A stretch of 64,000 nucleotides of DNA from Acidobacteriaceae bacterium (lineage in GTDB: Bacteria > Acidobacteriota > Terriglobia > Terriglobales > Acidobacteriaceae): contig PLHW01000075.1 of the NCBI GenBank assembly GCA_003139095.1, positions 95,123-159,122 on the forward strand. Reading direction: 5' to 3'. Positions 44,113-53,294 of the stretch are shown here, piece after piece. The notes below the pieces were generated by a model, which was not told where the DNA came from, did no database searches, and saw nothing but the letters and a program-made list of their open reading frames with translations. Position 1 is the first letter of the stretch, and each line of letters opens with the position of its first letter. The position numbers were made by a program, and so were the translations under genes.

Positions 44113-46611
44113 ATGAGCCATCTGGCGCCGAATGGGATAAAATTTGGCTCCCTGAACTTTGGCTCCCTGAACGATAAGTTCACACCCATGAGCACGATTC
44201 CAACTCGAGTCGACCGGGAAGAGCAGATCAGCCTTCCAAGACCGCTCCTCGATGACGGCAATCGCGTGCTCCAGTCAATCCAGCGTCACGAAGGTTTCGG
44301 CGCGCTCCTGGCCTTCTCGGATCTTCATGTAGGGATTCGGCGCCACGCTTCTGCTTCGGATGGGAGCCTGATTCAGAACGATCTACTTCAGACCGAGCGC
44401 TCCGTCCTCGACCAGGTGCTGCAGCTCGTCTGCGCCCGCGCGCAGTCCATCACACAGGCCGATCACGTCATCATCGCTCTTGCCGAAAACTCCGATCTGG
44501 TGTGCCACGCGAGTTCCGGGCCATTTCCCATCGAGCCCGGCATTCTCCTCGGCGCCAATTCCGCGTTGCTGCACGAGTGCTGGAAGTCCGGCAAGGCCGT
44601 GCGCTGTGATGACGTCCAAGCCGATCCCCGCACCCAGTTCGACTGCTCGCGAAATTTCGGCGCTCGATCCACTGTGCTTGTTCCCTTATGCGGACACAGT
44701 GCGCCACTCGGCGTGTTGCAGGCCTTCTCGAACGCTCCATGGTCTTTCACCGATGAACACGTTCGCTACCTCGATCTCTGCGCGGAACTGATTCTCGCCT
44801 CGCTCCGACCGGAAGATCAGGATCGCCGCTTCCACTGGCTCTCCGACGTCGCGGGCAAAGTACTTCAGCCGCTGACAAAGATTGTGGAAGAGGTTCCTGA
44901 ACCACAGCCAGCATCCACCGTCGAAGTGTCTCCCGCGCATCCGGTACCGCCGGTGCCGTCTGTGCCCTCGTTGCCGATTCCTTCCGCGACGCCAGTTCCC
45001 GCGCCTGTACCAGTTGCCGAAGGCGACATTCGCGCGATTCAATATGCGTCGATCGGAGAAGACGCCACGCCCGGACCGTCGTCGCCCGGCGAGCATAGCT
45101 CGCCCTCATTTCCATCACTGCCGCAGCTCGCTCCGCGTGCTTGGCTGCGCGAATTCAATTTCAGCTCTCATCCCGGCCTCAGCGTGGTCCTGGCTCTGGT
45201 CGCCGTCGCCGCCTTATTCTCCGCCGGAGTCTGGTGGGGCATGAAGGTCCATGGCGGGACTGCTTCGGCTCCGGCCACGCAGACGCCTGCTGACACACGC
45301 ACAGCCAGTTCGCAACCAACCTCGTCCTCTGGCGTTGGCCAACTTCCGCGGAACGTTTCCACCGTCGAGTCCGACAATCTCATGGATCCTGCGCCATCCG
45401 CACCTCAAGCCGCGCTCAGCCCCACTCCCGACGGCAAACTCGCGGTCCTGCCGAAGATCACGGGGATCCGCCACTGGAGTTCAGCAAACGGCAGCACGGT
45501 GGTTATTGACATGGAGGACCAGGTGCCCTACGAAGTACACCGCCTCATGTCACCCGAGCGAATCTATTTCGACCTGCACGATACCGCGCTTGTCCCCGAA
45601 CTTTCAGGTAAGACCATGGATGTGGGCGACGCCTCGCTGACCCGCGTGCGCGTGGCTCAACCCGTCGCCGGCCTCACGCGCGTTGTGCTCGACACTCGCG
45701 GTGGATCGAATTTCTCTGTCAGCATGGAATCCGATCCCTATCGGCTGATCGTTGAGTTGCGCGACATCCCGAAGTCGCTGCTTGCCAGCCGCGCTCCGGC
45801 AAATACGCCTTCCATCGACAAACCTTCCACGTCAGCCTTGCCTTCCGCCCGTCCGGTCGCGCCGGCCTCCTCGCCCTTGCTCTCGCAGTCGATTCCCGCC
45901 AAAACCGGCACGTTCCGCATCGTGCTCGACGCCGGCCACGGCGGGTGGGATCTCGGTACGGTCGGGCGAAAAGGCTTGCTGGAGAAGGATCTCGTGCTTG
46001 ACGTTGCCCAGCGCCTCGGCCGCTTGCTGCACGAACATCTGGGCGCGGAGGTGATGTTTACCCGCACCGGCGACGAGTATCTGCCGCTCGACCAGCGCGC
46101 CGATTTCGCCAATCATGCGCAGGCCGATCTCTTCATCTCCGTGCATGCCAACTACAGCACGTCGACCACGGCGCGCGGCGTCGAGACCTATTACACCAAT
46201 CTGTTCTCCGCTCCCAGTTCAAAAGAAGTGGAAAAGCGGCCGGATGGCACGTTCACGCCTGCCGTTGCCGTTTCGCTATCGTCCGAAGGGCTGCACGAAA
46301 AAATTGAGGAATCGCGCCGCCTCGCTGCCAGCGTTCAGCATTCGCTCTATGCCACCCTAGCCACCAAGAGCCCTGACATTCGTGATCGCGGCATCAAGGA
46401 CGCTGCCTTCGCCGTGCTGACCGGAACGACTATGCCCGCCATTCTCACCGAAATTTCTTTCGTCAGCAGCCCCACGGACGAACGCAACCTGCAAAGCGAA
46501 ACCTACCGCCAGCAGATCGCCGAAGCGCTCTACAAAGGAATTGCGCGCTATCAGGAATCCTCTCCACGCGCGAAAGTTGCGCAACTGCGGCCCGTCGCGG
46601 CGCAGCGCTGA
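44113..46611 (+). CDS. GAF-TM-AMIN-Amidase_3 N-acetylmuramoyl-L-alanine amidase
   Basis: The product is 832 aa. It has a GAF-like domain (about 95-235), a Pro-rich linker, one membrane helix (about 355-375, LSVVLALVAVAALFSAGVWWGM), an AMIN domain (about 447-555), a second linker, and a C-terminal Amidase_3 domain (about 600-815). The amidase domain carries zinc and catalytic residues in DAGHGGWD, GLLEKDLVLD, SVHANYS and ILTEISFVSSPTDE. It cleaves the peptide stem from peptidoglycan in the periplasm. ATG 44113 has AAGG 6 bases upstream; ATG 44188 is an alternative. A cytoplasmic GAF sensor joined to a periplasmic amidase is unusual. Confidence 0.88.
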   Translation: MSHLAPNGIKFGSLNFGSLNDKFTPMSTIPTRVDREEQISLPRPLLDDGNRVLQSIQRHEGFGALLAFSDLHVGIRRHASASDGSLIQNDLLQTERSVLDQVLQLVCARAQSITQADHVIIALAENSDLVCHASSGPFPIEPGILLGANSALLHECWKSGKAVRCDDVQADPRTQFDCSRNFGARSTVLVPLCGHSAPLGVLQAFSNAPWSFTDEHVRYLDLCAELILASLRPEDQDRRFHWLSDVAGKVLQPLTKIVEEVPEPQPASTVEVSPAHPVPPVPSVPSLPIPSATPVPAPVPVAEGDIRAIQYASIGEDATPGPSSPGEHSSPSFPSLPQLAPRAWLREFNFSSHPGLSVVLALVAVAALFSAGVWWGMKVHGGTASAPATQTPADTRTASSQPTSSSGVGQLPRNVSTVESDNLMDPAPSAPQAALSPTPDGKLAVLPKITGIRHWSSANGSTVVIDMEDQVPYEVHRLMSPERIYFDLHDTALVPELSGKTMDVGDASLTRVRVAQPVAGLTRVVLDTRGGSNFSVSMESDPYRLIVELRDIPKSLLASRAPANTPSIDKPSTSALPSARPVAPASSPLLSQSIPAKTGTFRIVLDAGHGGWDLGTVGRKGLLEKDLVLDVAQRLGRLLHEHLGAEVMFTRTGDEYLPLDQRADFANHAQADLFISVHANYSTSTTARGVETYYTNLFSAPSSKEVEKRPDGTFTPAVAVSLSSEGLHEKIEESRRLAASVQHSLYATLATKSPDIRDRGIKDAAFAVLTGTTMPAILTEISFVSSPTDERNLQSETYRQQIAEALYKGIARYQESSPRAKVAQLRPVAAQR
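44143..44172. repeat. In-frame 15-base tandem duplication at the amidase N-terminus
   Basis: TTTGGCTCCCTGAAC occurs twice without a gap (44143-44157, 44158-44172) and encodes FGSLN twice, if ATG 44113 is the start. It could instead be a 5' UTR duplication if translation starts at 44188. Confidence 0.8.
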
Positions 46612-46677
46612 AAACCGAATCGCAACCGTCTCCTCCAGAGCTTCGCAACCGGCCGATCTTCACTCGGCGAAATTTAT

Positions 46678-48864
46678 CTACTTCGCCTCGCCTACTCCTC
46701 CATACTTCTCCAGCCACTTCAGTTCTTCCCGCACTTTGATCTTGCCATGCCACGGATTCTTGTCGAGTTCATGTCCCTCGCCGGGAAAAATCAGTAACTC
46801 GCTTGGCACATTCAACTGGTGCAGCGCGCGGTCCAGCAGGTAGCTCTCCAGCGTCGGCACCCGAACATCTTCCCCTCCGGCCACCATGTGCGTCGGCGTG
46901 CGCACTTTGTCGATTTCGAAAATCGCCGCTTCGCTGTCATAGCGATCCCTCTTCTCCCACGGCGCCCCGCCCAAAAACCACGCGTCGTCAAAAGTCGAGT
47001 CGTCGTTGCCCCAGTCGGCGACGTTTTCCACTCCGCCCGCCCCCGTGACCGCGGCCCGAAAGCGCGTCGTCTGTGTGATCAGCCAGTTCGTCATGTAGCC
47101 GCCGTAACTATATCCGCCGACTGCCAGGTGACTCGCGTCCGCAATGCCGGCCTTCACCAGCGCGTCGACGCCGGTAAGAATATCCAGCCCCGGCCCGGAA
47201 AACGCTTTGGGTGAGACCGCCAGCGCGAACTTGTCGCCATAGCCCGTCGAGCCGCGATAGTTGGGTTCAAACACCAGCCAGCCATCGTTCGCTGCCAGCC
47301 GGTCCCACACATACCAGTCCGCCTCGAAGTGATTTCCGTCCGCATCCTGCGGACCGCCGTGAATCAGCACAAACATCGGCAGATTCTTCGCCTCAAATTG
47401 GCCCGGCGGGTACATCAGCATGCCCTCGATCGCCGTTCCGTCCTTCGAGGTCCAGCGATACGGCTTCGCCTTCGCTAGTTCGCGCTCGGTGAAGAGTTTG
47501 TTGAACGAAGTGATCGGCTGGGCGCTCGCCATCTTCTCCGGCCCGTCCGCCACATACACTTCGCTTGGACGCTCCGTCGCCGAATATACAAACGCAATCC
47601 GACCCGAATGCGGCGCCGCGACCGGATCCGAGTACGTTCCGGCCCATTCTTCGCGCTTGATCATGCTGGCCGTCGGGTTCGCCTGCGAATAAATCTGCAC
47701 CTCGGTTCCGACGCGGCAGGCGCATAATACCGACCCATCTGGCACCGCCGCGTACTTCACCACCTCGCCTTGGAAGTCCGCGAACCAGCGCTGCACCGCT
47801 CCGCTTTCGGCGTCCACCCAATAAAGCCGCGGCTGCGCATCTTCGTACTTTTTCTCCACCGATCCCAGATTGACCTGAAAAAGAATGTGACGATCATCCG
47901 GCGCCCATTGCAGGTTCTCCTCGACCGCTTCATTGTGCGTCAGCCGGCGCGGCACGATTTCCGCAGGCTTGGCTTCCGCCGACGTGACTTCGGCGTGCGT
48001 CGCTTCGCCGGCCTCGCCCGCCAGATCGACGACGTAAATCTCGATATCATCGGCTCTCTCCTGGCGCTGCGAAACCGAGTTGCTCAGATACGCCAGCCGC
48101 TTTCCGTCATGAGCACTGGCGATCTGATCGATGCGCAGCCGTGTGCGCGCAATCGGCGCCGCGCCCGCAGTCACGGCCGAATCTTTCTCTTCGTCCGGCA
48201 CTTCCCGCGAGCCCAGCGCTGCGTGCCGCGCCAACGCGCCCTCCAGTTCGAGCCGGTAGATTACGTCGCCGCGTTCGTCGCCGCGATACCGCTGCACATC
48301 TTTCCAGTCTTTCTTGTGATCGTCGGTCTGCTGCTTCGACCACGGCTCGCGCGTCGCGAAGTAGATCGCTTTCCCATCCGCCGACCAGCCAAATGCATGC
48401 ACTTCTTCGCCGCCAGAGGTGATGGCAAACGCTTCGCCGCCCGCCGGCGAGATCAGATAAATCTGTGCGTCCTTGTCGTCGGATTTTTCTTCATCGCCGC
48501 TTGCGTCCGCGTCTTTCCCCACAGGCGGTTTTCGCTCGGAAAGAAACGCGATCCACTTTCCGTCGGGCGACCACTGCGCTTCTTTATCGCGCCCCGATTG
48601 TGTCAACTGCACCAGCGTTCCTGGCGCGCCGGAAATGTGGTAGAGCCAGAGTTCCTTGCGGTAAATCTGCTGTTCCCAGTCTGCTTTTTCGGTCGCAATG
48701 AGCACAGAATCTCCATCCGGCGAGAGCTTGACGTCGTCGAACGAGACCGAGTTGAAGAACTCATCGAGCGTGATCTTCGGTTTTGACTGAGCATTCAGCC
48801 CGCCCGAAATCGCGCACACAAAAGACAGGAGTAACAAAATTACACGTAAGAGTGTTTGACGCAC
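46678..48864 (-). CDS. S9-family prolyl oligopeptidase/acylaminoacyl peptidase, exported
   Basis: The product is 728 aa. The signal peptide LLRVILLLLSFVCAISGGLNA precedes WD40-like propeller repeats (about 30-450: VKLSPDGDSVLIATE, AQWSPDGKWIAFLSE, QWAPDDRHILFQ). The C-terminal alpha/beta hydrolase has the catalytic triad in GGYSYGGYM (Ser at about 585), AGGEDVRVP (Asp) and GEGHELDKN (His). It releases peptides from the N-terminus or after proline and is likely periplasmic. The start is GTG 48864. Confidence 0.9.
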   Translation of the reverse strand: MRQTLLRVILLLLSFVCAISGGLNAQSKPKITLDEFFNSVSFDDVKLSPDGDSVLIATEKADWEQQIYRKELWLYHISGAPGTLVQLTQSGRDKEAQWSPDGKWIAFLSERKPPVGKDADASGDEEKSDDKDAQIYLISPAGGEAFAITSGGEEVHAFGWSADGKAIYFATREPWSKQQTDDHKKDWKDVQRYRGDERGDVIYRLELEGALARHAALGSREVPDEEKDSAVTAGAAPIARTRLRIDQIASAHDGKRLAYLSNSVSQRQERADDIEIYVVDLAGEAGEATHAEVTSAEAKPAEIVPRRLTHNEAVEENLQWAPDDRHILFQVNLGSVEKKYEDAQPRLYWVDAESGAVQRWFADFQGEVVKYAAVPDGSVLCACRVGTEVQIYSQANPTASMIKREEWAGTYSDPVAAPHSGRIAFVYSATERPSEVYVADGPEKMASAQPITSFNKLFTERELAKAKPYRWTSKDGTAIEGMLMYPPGQFEAKNLPMFVLIHGGPQDADGNHFEADWYVWDRLAANDGWLVFEPNYRGSTGYGDKFALAVSPKAFSGPGLDILTGVDALVKAGIADASHLAVGGYSYGGYMTNWLITQTTRFRAAVTGAGGVENVADWGNDDSTFDDAWFLGGAPWEKRDRYDSEAAIFEIDKVRTPTHMVAGGEDVRVPTLESYLLDRALHQLNVPSELLIFPGEGHELDKNPWHGKIKVREELKWLEKYGGVGEAK

Positions 48865-48984
48865 CTGAGATCGCCCCTGAATGGAAGATAGACTTCACAA
48901 CCGGTCGAAAACAACTCTTGCTAGCATAGCGAGGTGAAGCATCGTTTCGCGCCGCGGGTGGCAGCCGCGCGCCAAACGCAATCT

Positions 48985-49587
48985 CTACGGCGCAGTCACT
49001 TCCGCGTTGCGCAGCGCCTCGTCGAGCGTCTGATCGCTGCGCACCATCCCGTTCATCACTCGCCATCCATCGTCGTATTTGCGGAATTGCACGGTCGAGC
49101 GATAACGGACTCCGCTATCGTACAGCGCTTCGCCGACTTTGTTCAGCGCAATCCAGCGCCAGCAGAATTCCACATCGGCGAAACTGCCGGCTTTGCTGAT
49201 TCCGGTTACGCCGACCAGTTCCCGCCGCGCAACCTGGATGGCGAACGGTCCATTGCCCGACGTTGCGCTCGCGACCAGCGGACGAATCGTATCCACGCCC
49301 AGCGGCGAAAGCACGACCTCCCAACAAGGCGCGGGTTCAACCGCGGGAGGACACGTTTGCTGGTTCCCGATGATCCATCCGCGGCGCTGTAGCACCATCG
49401 ACTCCGGCGAAGTGAAGTCCGTGTTGGAGACGACGCCCGTCGTGAGCCAAAACATCTGCGGCGCTTTGAACGGCTCCGCGGCGGAGATCAAATCCGCCGC
49501 TAATCGCCGCGTCAGGAAGTCGCGCGGCGAACACGCGGGCGTCAGGCTTAAGGCCGCTGTGAGCAGCAGTATTTTGGCGATACGCAT
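48985..49587 (-). CDS. Lipoprotein of unknown function
   Basis: The product is 200 aa. The signal peptide has a lipobox (LTPAC, Cys about residue 19). The body is one compact domain with ADVEFCWRWIALNKVGEALYDSGVRYRSTVQFRKYDDGWRVM, which has the look of an NTF2-like or DUF4878-like fold. Function unknown. It is 37 bases upstream of nothing else on its strand; the radical SAM gene (minus strand) lies before it. Confidence 0.72.
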   Translation of the reverse strand: MRIAKILLLTAALSLTPACSPRDFLTRRLAADLISAAEPFKAPQMFWLTTGVVSNTDFTSPESMVLQRRGWIIGNQQTCPPAVEPAPCWEVVLSPLGVDTIRPLVASATSGNGPFAIQVARRELVGVTGISKAGSFADVEFCWRWIALNKVGEALYDSGVRYRSTVQFRKYDDGWRVMNGMVRSDQTLDEALRNAEVTAP

Positions 49588-49624
49588 GACTTGGGGTGCG
49601 AGCTACTGAGCCGCGAACTGCCGC

Positions 49625-50791
49625 TCAAAGCTCCTGGCTCGAAGCTCGCGGCTCGATTCTAACGAATTGTTCCCGCGCGCGGGGCAGAAAAGGAGACGCT
49701 GCAATCTGCCCATCAAAGTGTTTCGACCACCGTCCAGGAATGCGCGTCTCGCAACTTGGGCATTTGCCTTCGCTGGTGAGCGTGTATTCCTGTATCCAAT
49801 ACCCGAAGCGGCGAACCAGCGTGAATCCGCAGTTGTGGCAGCGAGTGTTCTCCAGTTCGCCGATTTGCCCGGGCAGATTTCCGCAGTAGATGTAGCGCAG
49901 ACCCGATTCGCGGCCAATCGCCGCAGCGCGCAGCAAGTCTTCCGCGCGCGTGTCTGCCGGCGACGTCATCTTGTAATCCTCATGAAACGCGGTTACGTGC
50001 CAGGGAATATCGACCGACACACTCGCCACGAATTCCGTCAGCCTCTTCAACTCGTCGTCCGAGTCGTTGAAACCCGGAATCAGCAGCGTCACAATCTCCA
50101 GCCAGATGTCCATCTTGTGCAGCGCGCGAATCGTATCGAGGATCGGCTGCAAGCGTCCTCCGAGTTCGCGATACCGGCGATCGTCGAAGCTCTTCAGGTC
50201 CACTTTGTACAGATCGATCCACGGCCGCAAATACTCGAGCACTTGCGGCGTTCCGTTGCCGTTCGAAACGTACGCAGTCTGCAATCCGGCTTCGCGCGCA
50301 TGGCGAAATATCTCGACTGCCCATTCGCTCGTGATCAGCGGCTCATTGTAAGTGCTCACTACAACCTTCGCACCCTGACGCAGCGCATCTTCAATCAGCG
50401 CTTCTGGCGCGGCTTTTAGCGGCGCCGAAATCGCCTCCGGATCGCGCAGCGCCTGCGATGTGACCCAATTCTGGCAATACGAGCAATGCAGATCGCAACC
50501 CAGCATTCCGAAGCTGTACGCGAGCGCTCCGGGCGAAGCGTGAAAGAACGGCTTCTTCTCGATGGGATCGCATTGCACTCCGGCAACGTAACCGAAAGGA
50601 ACGTAGAGCTCGCCGCCGCGATTGAAGCGTACTTTGCAGACTCCCGATTGCCCTTCCTGAATCGGACAGCAATGACCGCACGCAAAGCAGCGAATGCGGC
50701 TGTTGCCGCTCGATCCGGAATCGATGGACTCCCAAAGCGCGCGATCGCCGACGCGCACGCGCCGATCGAGAACCTCGCGCAGCGTGGACAT
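49625..50791 (-). CDS. amrS: AmmeMemoRadiSam system radical SAM enzyme (AmrS)
   Basis: The product is 388 aa from ATG 50791. The radical SAM cluster motif is CDLHCSYC (C-x3-C-x2-C). An N-terminal Cys-rich region (RCFACGHCCPIQEGQSGVCKVR) precedes it and a C-terminal rubredoxin-like part (CHNCGFTLVRRFGYWIQEYT ... CPSCETRIPGRW) follows. Relatives are linked to AMMECR1 and MEMO proteins in the AmmeMemoRadiSam system, whose biochemical role is not settled. Neither partner gene is in this window. It resembles pyruvate-formate-lyase activases in the core. Confidence 0.87.
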   Translation of the reverse strand: MSTLREVLDRRVRVGDRALWESIDSGSSGNSRIRCFACGHCCPIQEGQSGVCKVRFNRGGELYVPFGYVAGVQCDPIEKKPFFHASPGALAYSFGMLGCDLHCSYCQNWVTSQALRDPEAISAPLKAAPEALIEDALRQGAKVVVSTYNEPLITSEWAVEIFRHAREAGLQTAYVSNGNGTPQVLEYLRPWIDLYKVDLKSFDDRRYRELGGRLQPILDTIRALHKMDIWLEIVTLLIPGFNDSDDELKRLTEFVASVSVDIPWHVTAFHEDYKMTSPADTRAEDLLRAAAIGRESGLRYIYCGNLPGQIGELENTRCHNCGFTLVRRFGYWIQEYTLTSEGKCPSCETRIPGRWSKHFDGQIAASPFLPRAREQFVRIEPRASSQEL

Positions 50792-50907
50792 ACCTCTATT
50801 GTACGGCTGATGCGAGCGCGTTGGAATTACGTGGCCAGCGATGTGTAGCCAGCGATGCGCGGACGCGATCGTTGTTTGCGCGGCGCGCAATGTGGGCGAG
50901 TTACGCG

Positions 50908-51303
50908 CTAACGGCGCGTTGCGCGGCGTTGCAGAATTTGTGCTACCGCCGACGCCAGGCGATCGGGATTCTTGTCGAGTTTGAGAGCGGCTTTTTCAAA
51001 ATAAGCTTCCGCGCCCTCCTGGAGAAGTTTGTCTTCGTTCCGTTGCGAGAGGCTGGTGAGCACGATGACCGGAATCGCCGCGGTGGCGGGATTTGCTTTC
51101 AGCTTGCGCAGCACTTCCTGGCCACTCAATTTGGGCAACATCAGATCCAGCAAGATTATGTCCGGCATATTCTTTTCGGCCAATCGTAAGGCCTCTTCGC
51201 CGTCAGCAGCGGTGCTGACCTCAAAACCCGCCCGGGTTAGGCTGCGCTCACTGGCTCGCCGCAAAAATCGGCTGTCCTCGACCAGCAAAATTTCTGAAGC
51301 CAT
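50908..51303 (-). CDS. Single-domain response regulator
   Basis: The product is 131 aa from ATG 51303. It is a CheY-like receiver with acidic pocket ED (9-10), phosphorylated Asp D53 (DIILLDLMLP), switch Thr in VLTSLS and Lys in YFEKAALK. There is no output domain, so it should act through protein contacts. No kinase is nearby. The upstream divergent gap is 463 bases. Confidence 0.88.
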   Translation of the reverse strand: MASEILLVEDSRFLRRASERSLTRAGFEVSTAADGEEALRLAEKNMPDIILLDLMLPKLSGQEVLRKLKANPATAAIPVIVLTSLSQRNEDKLLQEGAEAYFEKAALKLDKNPDRLASAVAQILQRRATRR

Positions 51304-51766
51304 CAGGCGCACGCTCTCAATGCTTCTATCGGCAGAGGCCGCGCGACGGCTTAACGCCGGCACGCAATATCCAGCACCCATTTCCTGCACCTTGGGGGCT
51401 ATCTTGCATGGCCGCTTCTTCAGGCTATGCCCTTCTTCGCAGTGTCATGGGGATAAACGACCCTTTTGGAAAGACTTACGCCTATGACGTCCCGGTCGAC
51501 CCATTTGCACTTCTGGGTTTCAAAGACCCGGCGAGGGATCGTTCTTTCGCCCACCTTCCTTCTATGGGAGTTGGTTTGTTTCGCTAAGTCAAGCTACTTT
51601 TTTTCTCTCTGGTGAGGTCGGCCGCCGATCCATCCCGTATAAGCAGAATCAAGTCTGTCGGGTCGAGGGCATCGAATCGCTCACTTGCTCACTCATTTAC
51701 ACTTTGGGAAACACCGGGCGCCAAAGGGACTCGCCCCAGGTGAACTTCCGAGCGATAAAGACGTAG
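51304..51766. other. Gap of 463 bases between divergent genes; skew switch region
   Basis: No gene, tRNA or convincing riboswitch was seen. It holds a T-rich stretch (near 51596-51614), a TTATCCCCA-like DnaA-box near-match on the minus strand at about 51448-51457, and promoters for both neighbours. Base composition changes here: to the left the plus strand is C-rich, to the right it is G-rich. Confidence 0.55.
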
Positions 51767-53248
51767 ATGACTGGCCTGAGCGCATTTCCTGCCGACAGAT
51801 TAAGGAGACGCAAGTTGATTCTGCTTACGGGAGCTACGGGGTACATCGGAGGGCGACTGCTCAAGGCGCTGGAGTACGCCGGATACCCGGTGCGGTGCCT
51901 AGCGCGCCGGCCGGAGTTTTTGCGGGCCCGCGCCGGGCCGGGGCCCGAGATCTTCAAGGCCGATTGTCTGGATCCGGCATCGCTTCCCGCGGCCATGCAG
52001 GGCGTGAGCATGGCTTATTATCTTGTCCACTCGATGGGCTCGACGGGAAAGTTTGAGGAGGAGGATCGGCGGGCGGCGCGCAACTTCGCCGCGGCCGCGC
52101 GGCTGGCGGGCGTGCAACGGATTATTTACCTGGGCGGGCTGGGCGAGACCGAGCTGGGACTTTCGGCGCATTTGCGCAGCCGGCAGGAGGTCGCCGACAT
52201 TTTGCGCGCGTCGGGAATACCAACGGTCGAGTTCCGGGCTTCGATCGTGATTGGGTCGGGCAGCATCTCGTTCGAAATGATCCGAGCGCTGGTGCAGCGG
52301 CTGCCGGTGATGATTTGCCCGCGGTGGGTTTCGGTGAAGGCGCAGCCAATCGCGGTCGAAGATGTGATTGCGTATTTACTGAAGGCGCTGGAGTTGCCGG
52401 CGGGCAAAAGCTCGACGTACGAGATCGGCGGCGCGGACCAGGTGAGCTACCGCGAAATTATGCAGGAGTACGCGCGGCAGTGCGGGCTGCGCCGGTGGCT
52501 GATCTCGGTGCCGGTGCTAACGCCGCGCCTCTCGAGTTTGTGGCTGGGGCTGGTGACGCCGGTGTATGCGAGGATTGGACGCAAACTGGTCGACAGCTTG
52601 AGGCACCCCACGCTGGTGCGGGACACTGCGGCGCTGGGCGCGTTTGGGATTAAGCCGCGGGGACTTCGGGAAGCGATTGCGCGAGCGCTGGTGAATGAAG
52701 ATCGCGAGTTCGCCGAGACGAGGTGGTCGGATGCGACGTCGTCGGCAGGACGCGTGGCGGCTTGGGGCGGAGTTCGGCTGGGCGCGAGGCTGGTGGACTC
52801 GCGCGCGCTGCACGTCGCGGTTCCGCCCGCAGCGGCGTTTGCTCCGATCCGGCGGATTGGCGGCGCAAACGGCTGGTACTTTGCGAATGCGTTGTGGTGG
52901 CTGCGGGGGACGCTCGACCTGTTTGCCGGGGGAGTGGGTTTGCGGCGTGGGCGGCGGGATCCGCAGAACCTCTCGGTGGGAGATGCGCTGGACTTCTGGC
53001 GCGTGGAGTCGATTGAGCCGGACCGACTGCTGCGACTGGCGGCGGAGATGAAAGTTCCGGGGCGGGCGTGGCTGCAATTTGAGGTCGAGCCGGATGCGGA
53101 GGGATCGGTGATAAGGCAGACCGCGATTTTCGATCCGGCGGGGCTGGCGGGGCTGCTGTATTGGTACAGTTTGTACCCGATGCACCGGTGGATTTTTGCC
53201 GGGATGCTTAGGAGGATTGGGGCGGCGGCGGAGGAGCTAGTCGGCTGA
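51767..53248 (+). CDS. NAD(P)-binding SDR protein with C-terminal DUF2867 domain
   Basis: The product is 493 aa. The N-terminal atypical SDR has TGATGYIGGRLLKAL (about 22-36) and YLGGLGE. The C-terminal DUF2867/START-like part (about 340-490: RVESIEPDRLLRLAAEMKVPGRAWLQFEVEPD) is typical of fused NAD(P)H-binding proteins of unknown substrate. GC-rich, G-ending codons unlike the hopanoid genes mark the start of a compositionally different block. The frame is open from ATG 51767; a later GTG is possible. Confidence 0.82.
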   Translation: MTGLSAFPADRLRRRKLILLTGATGYIGGRLLKALEYAGYPVRCLARRPEFLRARAGPGPEIFKADCLDPASLPAAMQGVSMAYYLVHSMGSTGKFEEEDRRAARNFAAAARLAGVQRIIYLGGLGETELGLSAHLRSRQEVADILRASGIPTVEFRASIVIGSGSISFEMIRALVQRLPVMICPRWVSVKAQPIAVEDVIAYLLKALELPAGKSSTYEIGGADQVSYREIMQEYARQCGLRRWLISVPVLTPRLSSLWLGLVTPVYARIGRKLVDSLRHPTLVRDTAALGAFGIKPRGLREAIARALVNEDREFAETRWSDATSSAGRVAAWGGVRLGARLVDSRALHVAVPPAAAFAPIRRIGGANGWYFANALWWLRGTLDLFAGGVGLRRGRRDPQNLSVGDALDFWRVESIEPDRLLRLAAEMKVPGRAWLQFEVEPDAEGSVIRQTAIFDPAGLAGLLYWYSLYPMHRWIFAGMLRRIGAAAEELVG

Positions 53249-53294
53249 CACCAGCAGATGGGTCGAGTCGCCCTTCTTCATTTACACTCTAGCC

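Noticed and set aside
51448..51457. DnaA-box-like TTATCCCCA as evidence of oriC
   Set aside because: Single imperfect match with no cluster and no dnaA/dnaN nearby; only the skew change is kept as an observation.
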